A DNA stretch of 64,000 bases from Anseranas semipalmata (Eukaryota > Chordata > Aves > Anseriformes > Anseranatidae): the NCBI GenBank assembly GCA_013399115.1, contig VXAA01005212.1:194549-258548 (forward strand), in the 5' to 3' direction. The notes below the pieces were generated by a model. That model saw nothing but the letters and a program-made list of their open reading frames with translations. It was not told the DNA's origin and searched no databases. Numbering within the stretch: position 1 is the stretch's first letter; every line of letters starts with the position of its first letter. The translations under genes and the position numbers were made by a program. Shown piece by piece: positions 36,901-48,000 of the stretch.

Positions 36901-38310
36901 GGCTGTCAGATAGCTGCTCACCCCATCCGTCAGATGGACAACACAGGTCTCCAGGCAAGTACATCTGCTCTGAACACAGCCAGCTCCAGAACTGCCTTTC
37001 TCAGACCAGGGGTCTCCAAATGGTGCATGGAAATCAACACCTATTTATGGCAGTCAAAGCCAAGCTGTCTGCAGAACTCCAGAGTTCAGTCACGCTTTCG
37101 GGGGAAATAACCGAAGGATGTGGCTTTTTGTGCTTATCTTGCGACTTCCATGTGGCGATTATAAATCCAGTTGGCTGGATTTTTATCTGCCAGCTGGCTC
37201 TCTGGAGGTGAACGGGTGGGATCTCATGAGGAGTATCAGCTGGGAATACAGAATTAGCTCCAGAGCAGCAAGCAAGCATTTGGGCTGAGCTGTCTCCAGG
37301 CTTGGAGTGGTTTCAGCCAATCCCCCAAACCAGTAGGAAGTGTCAGAGTCCAGCCCAGTGGAGAAAGCAAACATTTGAGTAAAGCAATCCCAGGAATTGA
37401 GGCAAAAGGACTGCATGGCTTGTATTAGAGTAGGGCAGGAAACAATGTTATCATCCAAGGAGAATGTGGTATTTTGCAATGTTTTCCTGTCCAAGACCAG
37501 TGCAAAAAGTCTTACTAAGTTTTTGGCAAACCAAGTTAAAAAAAGAAAAGTTTAAGTGTTCAATCCGCATGGACATCTATGCCAGTGCTCTTTCCCCTCC
37601 CTAGCTTGCTTTTAAATTTGAAGGCCAGAAGAGCCATTTTAAGTTGCAACTTTTCATTTTTCCGAGCATTAACCACCCCAAATACAGAAGACCAACCAGT
37701 CCTGACTCCCGCAGGCATCTCCCTGCCCAGCTCCCCACCCTCTTCCCCTGGGGGTCTCCTCTTCTGACCAGGTCATCACCTCCATTCCCAGTTTTTGGCA
37801 GCCAGTCCTTCCCTCCCTGCTGCTCAGCAAGGGAACAACCGGTTGGAAAACCGCTCACGTGACAAACACGCAGGAACCACGGGCTTTCTGCTAAAACGAA
37901 GCCAGACAAGAAGGATCTGCGACACAGACGAAAAAAATCACTCTGTAGCTGCACATCTGTGGCTTTGCTGCTGCACCCTAATCCAGAGCCCCCCAGCTGT
38001 AGCAACTGAGTGCCCACGGGACCAGGCAAGGAATTTAATGATCTCATGGCCAAACAAGTGAAATACTGTACGTGGATCAGACAGGCCCAGGGGAGGCCCT
38101 GAGCTGCTATCTGACATTTAAACAAATCCCTCACCCTTACCTGTTGCCAGTGCCACGTTTCTGCAAGCTTCTCAGACAATCTGTATATGAAAAAAAAAAA
38201 AAAATGCCACAGTGCTCGCATCATTTTCCTACAACTCCCATTTCCACTAACACACTCAGGTTGTTTCTTATGCAGCTCAGCAAGGAGACAAGAGCCACCT
38301 ATATTTCCAT
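33940..38310. other. unique non-coding sequence
   Basis: No gene or interspersed repeat was recognised. A short (CA)n tract lies near 34383-34398. A 7-base hairpin (TCAAAAC at 35914, GTTTTGA at 35925) is unremarkable. Frames of up to 207 codons (minus, 37601-38224) lack any domain and cross homopolymers. Confidence 0.55.
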
Positions 38311-38312
38311 TA

Positions 38313-38317
<5 letters not shown>

Positions 38318-38349
<32 letters not shown>

Positions 38350-38363
38350 TATATGTTATATAT

Positions 38364-38406
<43 letters not shown>
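38318..38406. repeat. long interrupted (TA)n microsatellite
   Basis: About 89 bases of almost pure alternating T and A, broken in the middle by TATTATATTATATGTTATAT-type interruptions. Both flanks are ordinary unique sequence. The tract is self-complementary and could extrude a cruciform or slip. Its length is likely to vary between individuals. It generates the Tyr/Ile runs in the overlapping frames. Confidence 0.95.
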
Positions 38407-38407
<1 letters not shown>

Positions 38408-38409
38408 AA

Positions 38410-39570
38410 TCATCATGTGTTTCTTCAAAGAGAAGTAACCCTCCTGCACTGCGCTACAGAAAACACAACAAAAGCTGAGCACAAGGGTGGATCCAGGAAG
38501 ATGACCAGCAGCAGGGGAGGAGGGAGACCTGCAGAGCCAAGCCCTATGCGAGGCATCGTCCCTCCATCGCTGCAGGGGAAGAGCACTTGCTTCTGCGGGC
38601 TGTAACTAGCAAGAGCAGGAGCCAGGGATGCACACAGAGGCTGGCAGGAGCAGCCAAGGCAGAAGCTGGGGCTGCAAAGCCTGGGAGATCAGTAGCCAAG
38701 CAGGGGACAGCTGCTTAGATATGGCATGTGGGGATGGCAGGAGGCTTAGGAAAGAAGCCAGACCTGGTGGTTTAGCAAAGAAATGCACTCTCAAGAGAGG
38801 GGCACAAACATGTCTTGTTAAAGAAATATATATACATTAAATCACAGTTCAATCCTATGCAGAAATAAAGCCCTAACATGAATTGCTAACCTTCCTCTGT
38901 TTGTGCAGTGACAGCCAGACTGACAGACAACAGCAGACAGTTCACCTGAAATCAGGGAGACCGCTCTCAGCACGCCACCAATCCTCATGCTCTTTCCATT
39001 CAAGCCCCAGGGCTGGGGCTCCTACAGTAGCGACTTCTCTATAAAGAAAAGAGATTTCTCTTCATCACAGCCACAGAGACAAAACTTCAACATATTCACC
39101 CTAAAGATTAGTCACAGTAAGACAAAAATAAATTCAAGGCTGGTGGCTGCTGAGAGCCCCAGCTCAGGGCTGGTAGGTCCCTGGGAGCTGCAGCAGTAGG
39201 AACAGAAATTAGGAAGAGGAGCGTTTGACCTAGAAATACATTTTATTCTTTCTTGCACATAGTCCCAAGCCTGCAGAAAGAAACGCAACACTGTGAAATG
39301 GCTGTTCTCGCCCCAGCCCTGCTCCAGACAACCTGCGAGCAGGTTGCCATCAATGCAGTGGGAAGGGGGGCAGGTGCTGCAGAGGCTACAGAAATGCACC
39401 AGGGCTAAAATCCGGCAGGCACCACAGAACACTGCTGGACCGGGACTCCTGACCTCCCCTCCAAGAGCCCCGCTGCCAGAGTAGGCTTTGCCAAATGAGA
39501 TTTCCACCCTATTCATTTCAACAACACAGCCCGCACCCTTGGGAAAAAGAAAGAAAGAGCAGGAAGATCA
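38410..39570. other. unique non-coding sequence
   Basis: No gene or repeat was recognised. Purine-rich parts near 38480-38530 and 38625-38700 leave open frames of 60-70 codons that look random. Confidence 0.55.
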
Positions 39571-39579
39571 AAGCTCTGC

Positions 39580-40100
39580 AAGTCTGTAATATTTTATTAG
39601 TCCCTTCCATCTGTCACGCACCGATGAATCATTGGGAATTAAGCCCCCTCCTGAGAACCGCTACCTTTTCGTGGCTGACTTCAGCTTGCAAGCAGCCTTT
39701 ATCGGTTATTCGTTCCCTCTGAATGAGTTTCGGCTCCTCATTCACAAACCAGCCCCTGCTCCTTGAATCGGAGGGCGAGGAAGGGGAGGGAAGGAGGAGG
39801 ATCGCGCCGCGCTTGTCATCTCTTTCACACTCTGCTCGGTGCCTTCTGCATCAATGGAGACCTCAGGAATCCGCAGGCTTTGTTCTCCTCTGAGCGCGGG
39901 GGCTTTTCCTGCTGAAAGAGCAGGTAGCAGCAATAACCCTGGGCAACAATAACCCAAATCCATCTGCTGGGGCGAGAGAAAGACGCAACATGCTGCTTTT
40001 GGAGAAAGGAAAGCGCTTTGGGGGAGCGGGGGAGAGCCAGATTTCCTGAACACCCCTGAATAAGGCGGAGCAGAGGGAGATTTTTATAATGGGGAAAACT
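39580..40100. promoter_or_regulatory. candidate conserved non-coding element cluster
   Basis: The stretch includes TGTAATATTTTATTAG (39585), CTTTATCGGTTATTCG, GGATCGCGCCGCGCTTGTC, and the pair CAATAACCC/CAATAACCC about 17 bases apart near 39932-39956. CpGs are retained in an otherwise CpG-poor region. A purine-rich run GGGCGAGGAAGGGGAGGG lies in the middle. There is no credible coding frame. I read it as a possible regulatory module. Confidence 0.28.
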
Positions 40101-40109
40101 GCCTTGTTC

Positions 40110-43100
40110 TGCTACTACCGCGATGCAAGCAGAGGAATTTGAAAGGCTTATTGCACAGTCTGCCTATGGATAAGCTCCAGAAGATGCTGTGCTATGGAAG
40201 TGGAAAGACCCCCACGCACCCATGGCCCTTCCCCCTCCAAAGGCATCGCCGCAAACATGGTCCTGCCTCCTCCAGAGCTCCGAGGGCTCTGTCCCCTCAC
40301 AAGGGTACAGCAGGTTCAGACTTCAATAGCCCAGACATTCACCATCAATTAGAGGCTAGGGGCTTGCCATTTTTTCAGGATGCCCAACAGGAAGCATCTT
40401 AAAACATTCACATTTATGTTGAATATCCACTTTCATTTAAAAAAAAATGATTCCATTGAGTAGGAGCTGATTTAACTCAAGCACACAAAATCACCCCCAC
40501 AATTCACCTGGTTTTAGCAGGTTTTGGCCTCGTCTCATTGGAATCGAGCTCCTCGCCTGAACGCAGGCTCAAGCAACCCAGGAGAAGGCTTTGTGCCGAA
40601 GCCTCTCCCACCAGCTCACAACACAGCAGGCCTGAGGCAGCCTGCCATGGGGCCGTACCCCCGCCCCAGAAAGTCTCGCAGGCCCTGGGCCTGGACAGCC
40701 CACAGCAGAGCAGGGCCTCGCTCTGTACAGGACTTGGGCACAGAACCAAGATATTCTGGCAACCTCTTTGTCTACCTATAAAACACAACGTGAGGCACAA
40801 CAAGCTGGAATTACCACCTACAACCCACACATCCAGCCACAAATTTTCCTCATGCCATCCCAGAAGGAGAGGGATGCTTCCCCATATTTAATGGGGCACT
40901 AAAACCCAAAGCACGCTCTTGGGGCAGCCATCCTTCCTTGGGGGGTGTTTCACTCATCGGCAAGGTGGCCCCTGCTGCTCATGGCCTGCAGACACAGCCA
41001 CCACGCAGCTCGGTGTGGAAAGGCAGGGAACCAGGCAGGTAGCAGAGAAGGATTTTGAAACCAGCACGCTCCTGAGGTCTGTCTTGCCTAAAGCAGGATT
41101 TTTTCCTTTCCCTATTATCTGCATGGTGTTCAGAGGATGCGGGGGCCCCCCAGGTGGTCCATTTTGCCACAGGTATTTACTGAAGCTGGTGCTTCTGGAT
41201 TGCTTAGCAAACGCAGCAAGCCATCCACCCCTTGCTGCTTCATGAAACCATGTAATAAGCTTTTAAAAACAAGCACTGCTGCCATCACCATCATTGTAAA
41301 TCTACATTCAGCTTCACAGAACAGCAACAACGCTGCAAGTGTTCATGCCTCTTACCACAAAGGATCTGAGCAGTCCCTGCTGTGCCTACAGGGAGGGGAG
41401 AACAGGAGAGCAAAGGTGCTTGGCTGAGGCTGCCCATGAAATGAGCAGAGCTCGATAAAGGTCCTCTGCTCCCAACCTTCAAGCTGGTATTTTCCCTACC
41501 AGATCACGTCAGGGTATCCAGGTTTTGAGGCCTGCCCATTACACTTCAGTGAAAAATAAGCAAGGACACTCATGCAAGCTTTCTCTGTCTCCTGTAGATT
41601 TCACAGCAGCATATTAAGCCATAATACAATTCAGAAGAAGAATTTTAAAAACTATCTCCAACCTACAGTGCACCAGCCGCAGTCTTCATCTCAGAAGAAT
41701 AGCTGGCTGGCCTGAACATCAGAGTGGATTATTGTCCTGAGGGTGCAAAGTCAGAGATGAGGCTGCTGCGCGTCATTAAACAAACAGATGGAGAGACAGC
41801 CCCAGAGGCTCAGGCACAGCCTGACGCTTGCTGGCTCTGTGAAAGCTTGTTCCAGGAGCAGGAGTGGCTCCAGAGTGCTCTCTGAAAGGAACAGATGTGG
41901 TCATGGGCTGCAGCCTCAGAGACTTGAGCTAACTGATGATTGAGAATAGAGGCAAGAAGGGGACAGAAGGCCCTTTCCTTAAAACCAGCTCAACAGCGAC
42001 AGGCACGCTGCAAGGCTTTGCAAGTTCAGAGTGAAGACAAACTGCCCCAAATGGGCTTGCAGGGCCTTAGGTAAAAGGAGACCATATCTCAAGAGGCGGC
42101 AGCGACCACACAACTCGTCTACTCCAGCCGATCCCATCAGGCTGGGCCAGAAGTCCCTCCTGAGCCCATGAGAAGGGAATTAGGCTAGAAGACCTGCAGA
42201 AGCCACTTCCAATCTGGATTATTCTGTTTCTATGACATTCCAGAACTAAAACCAAATTGACAGGAAAACAAATACCAGTCCCCACACAGTCTTCATTTCA
42301 CTTCTGACTACAAGTCATTAGTTAGGATCTAAGTTCTCCTGGACTTTTGGCCTTTAGAGGTCAATCCTAGAGAAATCAAAGGCAGCTTGTTGTGGTCTTG
42401 CAGCAAAACCAGGCTCTTGAAAAGATGAATGCCTTGATTTGTCCTAAATCCTGTTCAGTTTCCAGAGCAGTGGAAGCCACATCCTCCACTGAAGCATCTC
42501 ATGGCCAGATCTTGCTTCTGAGGTATCTGGGAGCCTGTTACCATCAGGACTTTAGGAGAATGCATCAGAACCTGCAAGTACAGAAGCAGGAACCTGAAGG
42601 CCCAACTAGACTGAACTGAGGGAAGTTTACTTCCAATCTTTTATTCAGTCTGAGTGCATGACCTCCAGCCCCAGAGAAATCTCATGACTACACACTGAGA
42701 AATCACTGCTTGAATAGATGCTGCAATTTTTAGAAACAAAGGAACAGTACAGTGCTCTAGAGGTCTCCAGATGGGGATGATGCAGCCCATAACTTGCCAG
42801 AGATACTTTTTTTTTTCTTTTTAGTTTTAAGTGGGAAGCATCCTATTCACCTCAGGGAGGATGATTTCATCCACCTACCTGCTTCTTGGCAACTTTCGTC
42901 ATGGTAAGAAACTAAGTGATGTCTCTGGGATGGCAGTGAACTTCTCACAGAGCTGTTCTGGCTGAATTCATGCTAAGCTGGTATTAATATCAGTTCCTTT
43001 ATCTCCATTTCTGGAAAAGGCCCCAAGCATTAACAGCTTCAGTAATGACTCATGGGCTTAAATTCCTAAACCTTTTGAGAACAGGAAATTAAAGCCAAGA

Positions 43101-43980
43101 TGAACAATACCCACAGATTAAATATATTTAGCTGTTGTGTTTCTTGTTGAGAAACTCAGAACTGTTTAGTGGTGCTTTTCATGTGGCCGCTCCATGTGGA
43201 AACGATGGCAGCCTGCATTTGAAGTCAAACCAGAAAACTAAAGGGGGATGCAGGAAGACATTTTATTGTTTTCCTTGTGCTTTCTGCTCTCCAGCAGAGC
43301 TCCTCCAGGCAGGAGCTTCTCGCTAGTTCCCTCAGCAACAGATAAAAACAACCGAAGGAACAGCCTCGCGTTACATGGTAGGGCACAAGCCACGAGGGAG
43401 GGAAACCACACTTCTGCGGGCAAGTTCTTCCAGAAGGGAGTCTCTGGAAATGTTTGCCAAAGTAGGTCACGCTCGCTCTGGGCAGGCAGCAGCAGACAAA
43501 AGCTGGCCTCCACCACGCACCATTGCGGAGCTTCCTCCCTGTGAGATACCCAGGGAAAGCAGGCAGCTGCCAGCATCTTCCTGCTCTGTTTGTGCTGAGG
43601 CATCCTTTTCGGCATTTCATCCAGGACTGTGTTGAGTCAGGAATCAAAACCACCCCTTGGAGCCCCAGTTCAGCGCCCTGGCTGCGAGGTCCCCGCTCCT
43701 CTGCTCTCAGGGCTGCCTGCTGACAGCTGCTGCATAGAGCCAAGGATCTCAGCTCTCTGTTTTTTCCTACTTCATTAGCTAAACAAACAATCACACCATA
43801 TAAAATACCACCCGGCTAGTCCATCTGGGAGACGCAAACCCATGCAAAAGGATCTCTGAGACAATTTTAGAAACAGGCTGTGCCTCTGCCAAACACAAGT
43901 GCTTGGATCAGGGAGTCTGCTGAGTACGCAGCTCCAGCTCTTGGAGAGCCACCAGCTCATGAGGATGGAGCACGGTCATC
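40110..43980. other. unique non-coding sequence apart from one CR1 tail
   Basis: I recognise no gene. Frames of up to 189 codons (minus, 43225-43794) overlap 125-, 98- and 86-codon frames on both strands and lack domains. The CR1 3' tail near 42170 is listed separately. The AT-rich part at 40400-40480 includes an A9 run. Confidence 0.55.
42170..42240 (+). mobile_element. CR1 LINE 3' tail fragment
   Basis: On the plus strand the order TTAGGCTAGAAGACCTGCAGA, CCACTTCCAATC, then TTATTCTGTTTCTATGAC mirrors the well-known 3' end of bird CR1 elements: a TAGATGATCT-like word, then CCTTCCAAC, then a short ATTCTATGATTCTATG-type terminal repeat. Only the last 70 or so bases are convincing. The preceding 100 bases may belong to the same copy but are too diverged to judge. 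No coding part remains. Confidence 0.6.
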
Positions 43981-43984
43981 GAGA

Positions 43985-44140
43985 TATAAAGACCTGGGCT
44001 ATAATACTGCTAAGCTTTCAGTTAAAAGGCTGTGGATGACCAAAATACATTGAGTAATTCGAGGTATTACTTTGGGCTTAAACTATTAACAGAAGACGTA
44101 AGGCCATTTATGCAAACACAGTAAAGCTGGCTGGCTGGGA
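43985..44140. promoter_or_regulatory. candidate conserved non-coding element
   Basis: AT-rich patch with GAGTAATTCGAGGTATTACT, in which GTAAT (44054-44058) and ATTAC (44066-44070) form an inverted homeodomain-type pair, and with GGCCATTTATGCAAAC, which contains ATGCAAA (44110-44116), a POU octamer-like word. TTAAACTATTAACAG lies between them. No frame or repeat explains it. Confidence 0.3.
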
Positions 44141-44149
44141 GACTCACAT

Positions 44150-44815
44150 TTCCCCATAACTCTCAGCACCAGATGTTTAAACCTAAGCTGCCATCGGAGA
44201 CCAAGACTGACTGCAGTAAAAAGCAGGAAGAAAGGCATCTGCGTAAAGAAATCCTTTCCCCATGCCTCTGTTGGTTATCCAGCACTCGGCCAGGAATGGG
44301 TTATGGCTCTAGGACCCACCAGCAGCCCAGGCAGATGAATGCAGGGAAAGGAGCCCATAGGTACCTGGAGGATGAGACAGGACTGCACAATTCATAGCCC
44401 CTTGGAGCAGGACTTTCATCCTTTTTGCTCAATTTGCACCAAATCCTCTTTAACAGAGGCACCAAGAACAGAAGCCATCTCACAAAAACTGCTGGCACAG
44501 GGTGACAAAGTTGTTCAGATAGGAAAAGTCTGTCATCTAACACAGCCTGCAAGGACTCCACAGCTGCAGAGGAGACTGCTTTGCACAGCAGAAAAGACCC
44601 TTGCAAAGCCCAGACACACAGGGCTGTCCAGCTTTCACCATCAGGGTGGCTTTGGCCAACACTTGTCCCATCCTGTCGTTAACGAAAGCCATCTCTACCG
44701 CCCACAGAAATCCCTGGGAAACTTTTATCAGCTTCTGGCGGGTTTGGATCAGATCTCTGAGGTTAAAGGCGAACGCTCATCCAGGCTGAGCATACACTCG
44801 ATCTAATGCACGTGC
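44150..44815. other. unique non-coding sequence
   Basis: No gene or repeat was recognised. A 155-codon plus-strand frame (44339-44806) overlaps a 101-codon minus-strand frame, and neither has a domain. Confidence 0.5.
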
Positions 44816-45030
44816 CAGAGCAGGAGGCACAGAAGCGCTCCACGACGGATGCCGCTGCCGGTACCTCCCCGGCATGGCGCAGCCCAGGGCTCCATGGTTG
44901 CACCAGGCCCATGCTCCATGCAGCGCCTGCCCGCCACGGACCTCCGCTGCCTGCCTCAGAGCAGCGCACAGCTCAGACCGCCCCATGACTTATAAATAGG
45001 ACAAGCTACTTGCTGGAGAGAACCAGCTTT
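44816..45030 (+). promoter_or_regulatory. possible TATA-box promoter after a CpG-rich patch
   Basis: A CpG-containing stretch at 44835-44985 (for example GACGGATGCCGCTGCCGG, CAGCGCCTGCCCGCCACGG) ends abruptly at ACTTATAAATAGG. TATAAATAG at 44991-44999 fits the TATA-box consensus on the plus strand, which would put initiation near 45020-45025. No exon or splice donor can be identified downstream, and random TATA-like words are common, so this is a weak call. Confidence 0.2.
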
Positions 45031-48000
45031 TCTGCAAGCAGAACAAATCATTTACACACTGAAGCGGCCAGCTTTAGTGCTTTCCTGGGGCCTAGTCCTA
45101 CTTTCAGGAGTCTTAGGGAGAAACATACCAAAAGCTGGAAAATTAGGCTTGCTATTCATATTTCCTCTGAGCTCAAAGCTCTTCCTAATCAGAATCAGCA
45201 AGCAGTCTGATTTGTCCCGGCTTGGTTTAGAGTCTGAGAAAGTGTTCAAGATTTGCTTCACATAACTCTAGGTCTTAAGCCTCAGCATCTCTGTGGAAGA
45301 AAACACTCAAAGTGATCCTGCAAGACTGCTTGACTTGCTTTTTAAAGGAACAACTTTCCCTGCTGCCACCTGCACCATTAGCCAAGCAGGCACCACGTCT
45401 TGGCCTCGGCTTTGGAGAGCTCCCATTGTCTTCAAAAGAAACATGAGCACGCAGAAACACCTTGCGTGTCCGCGCTGCTCTGTGCTGAACTCCAGCTTTA
45501 CTCCTCCAAGGACCCGCCTCCACCCTCAGTTACATGGACTCGACTTCAAAGGATCTCTGCAAGGCCATAACAGGGCCGTGGGCTCCCGACCCACGCAGTA
45601 ATTGTAGTTTGCTGGGCTAGACCTAAATACCACCTGTGAGGAGAAAACAGTGCCACGTCTCCCTTGTGCAGGAAGCGGAGAGGCTGGCTCTGGGGAACCA
45701 GCATGGCTCCTGGGCCAAGCCCCAGAGTTTCCTCCTTCACAGAGGAGGCAGAAGGAGATTTCTAACATGAGTTACAGCAGCCTGTTCAACTCGTTCATGC
45801 ATTCATCTCAGTTAACAAGCTCAAAACCTTCCAAGAAAAGCCACCCATGAGCAGTGAAGATCAAGAGAAGATGTTGAGATGCTGAGGTGACCCCACAGGT
45901 GGCATCAGCTTCGACAAGCAACAAAGCAGCTTCAAGTGAGGTCGGGCCAGTGGTACCCATCCTGCTGGAGAGGCAGAGGAGTGCTCTTCAAACCCTCACC
46001 TGGAAGGTGAGAGGATGCACAGGGAACAAGGGCTCTTCTTGGCATGCTTCAGGATGAACTTCAGCCGGGCAAGGACAGCAAGGCCGAGCTTCTTGTAGCC
46101 ACGCCAGCCCCGCGCCCCATCCATCCCTGCTGCTGTCTTCTCCTGTAGGTCTGGGACTGCCACCTTGGGGTTGTTCCCAGGTTCCCAATGTATGGATTAT
46201 GCTGTGTTTCCCTGCACACAACACAAAGGTCTCAAATTTGTTCAAACAGGCTCAAACCTGAAGGGAGGCAGGTGCCAGCTCAGCAGCAGTTTCTGCTCAG
46301 AGACAGAAACTCAGGGAGACTGAGCACCTTGTAGGCCCGCATCTAGAGCTCATGGCATCCTTTTGAGCCAGACACAGCTCCCAGTAGAAAAATCTTGTCT
46401 CCATCAGCTGTGAAGCCATCTCGGCTTCACAGGTGCTTAGGTTCAGCCCTTTAAGTTGGGCCAGCATGGACTCCATGCATTTTGTAGATCACCCACAGTC
46501 ACAGCTGCTTTCCTTCCCTCCTGGGTATGGCTAGCCTGCAGATGGGCAGCCTGAGATGCACTGCCCCTGTCAGAGCAGATCGACACAGCCGTCTCTGAAG
46601 CTCCACCAGGGTTAAGCAGTAGCTTTTTAAGAGACATTTGTCCCTAACTGCCCCCTTTGCCCCTCTCATGGGGTATCACAGGTGAGAGCAAGAGCCTGCC
46701 TTCCAGCTGCTCCCATGCTGCCTCCAGCAAGATATGGGAGAGCAGGCACCCATCCCCTTCTCCTGGAGGAGAGGAAAGGGGCAGAGAGGTCTGGGGTGGG
46801 GGGAAGACGACTCTCCAAGTGCTGCAGCCAGCCAGAGCTCCTCCGTAAGGGCATTACCTTGCGTGGAGCCTCATCTGGGCCTGTCAGGTGATGCCCCCCC
46901 ACCCCTAAACAACGCAGCCAGGATGCTACGGAACAGGGTGCTATCGTGGAGAAATCTGGTCAGATATTTCCACTTTGGCTTGCAGCAGCAGCTCTGTAAA
47001 GCAGCAGCACCACCACTACAACTTGGCCCTGGTGCAGCAAATATGCTTGATTTTCAGCTATTTTTGAAATGTGTCTCAATGACTTCTCCTCCTCAATCTG
47101 TCTTTGCTTGTTAACGTGATATTCTCAACAGGCTTACAGGAAAAAAAGTTTGCTTTAAACACTCCAACTCTGCCTCTGCCCCCTTCCCAAGAAGGGTCTC
47201 AGGAATGGGTGCTTCCCATGCCACAAATGGTCAGAAAACAAACGTGATTCCCCTGCAGTCGGGATGCTAATACCCAGCTTGGCCATTACCGCAGCCCACC
47301 GGCAGCCTGAGGCACCTCGCCTTGCATTATTTGCACAGCATTCACGAGGCTGCTGAGCATCCCTATCCCTTGCAGCAGATGGCAACAGCAACCATGCACA
47401 CAAACCATTTCCCACTGCCCTTCAGTGCTAGGAAGTTTCCTCCACAAGGGAGGAAACACCGAAATACGTGAGATGAACAGATGCTGTGAAACCTAGCTAC
47501 AGAGAACACGAGTCCCCCTTAGCCCACACTGAACTACTGCAGGAATAGCGAGTATATTTGGGGGTTCAGAGAAGTCAGTACAACCAAAGCTAGGAATGCA
47601 GGGGGGGCATTTTCTCTCTACAGCTTGCAGCCCCTTCAACACCCCAGTGGCATTTGCTGCTTCTGCAGCTCAGCTATCGAGGACTCCTGCTGCAGTCCAA
47701 AGTGGAAGCAGGCAGAGTGGCTTCAATCAAGCCACAAATTTAGAAGCAAAACAGGCACTTTGAAAACAAGAACTCAGGAAATCAGCTTCTTCTGGCTGAT
47801 ATTTCAGTAGTTTTTGTCTAAACCTGTTTCCAAATTCAAATTTGAGCAGTTTTGTCCCAAACAAAAACAGCAAGACAAAACCCTGCCCCATTTAACACTT
47901 AGCTTCAGCTTCTCAGCCAGCCACAAAGACTGATATTTTGACATTTAGAAAGAATTAAGCAACCAGCACGAAGCAGATCAGCCCACTAAAAAGCTAGCAT

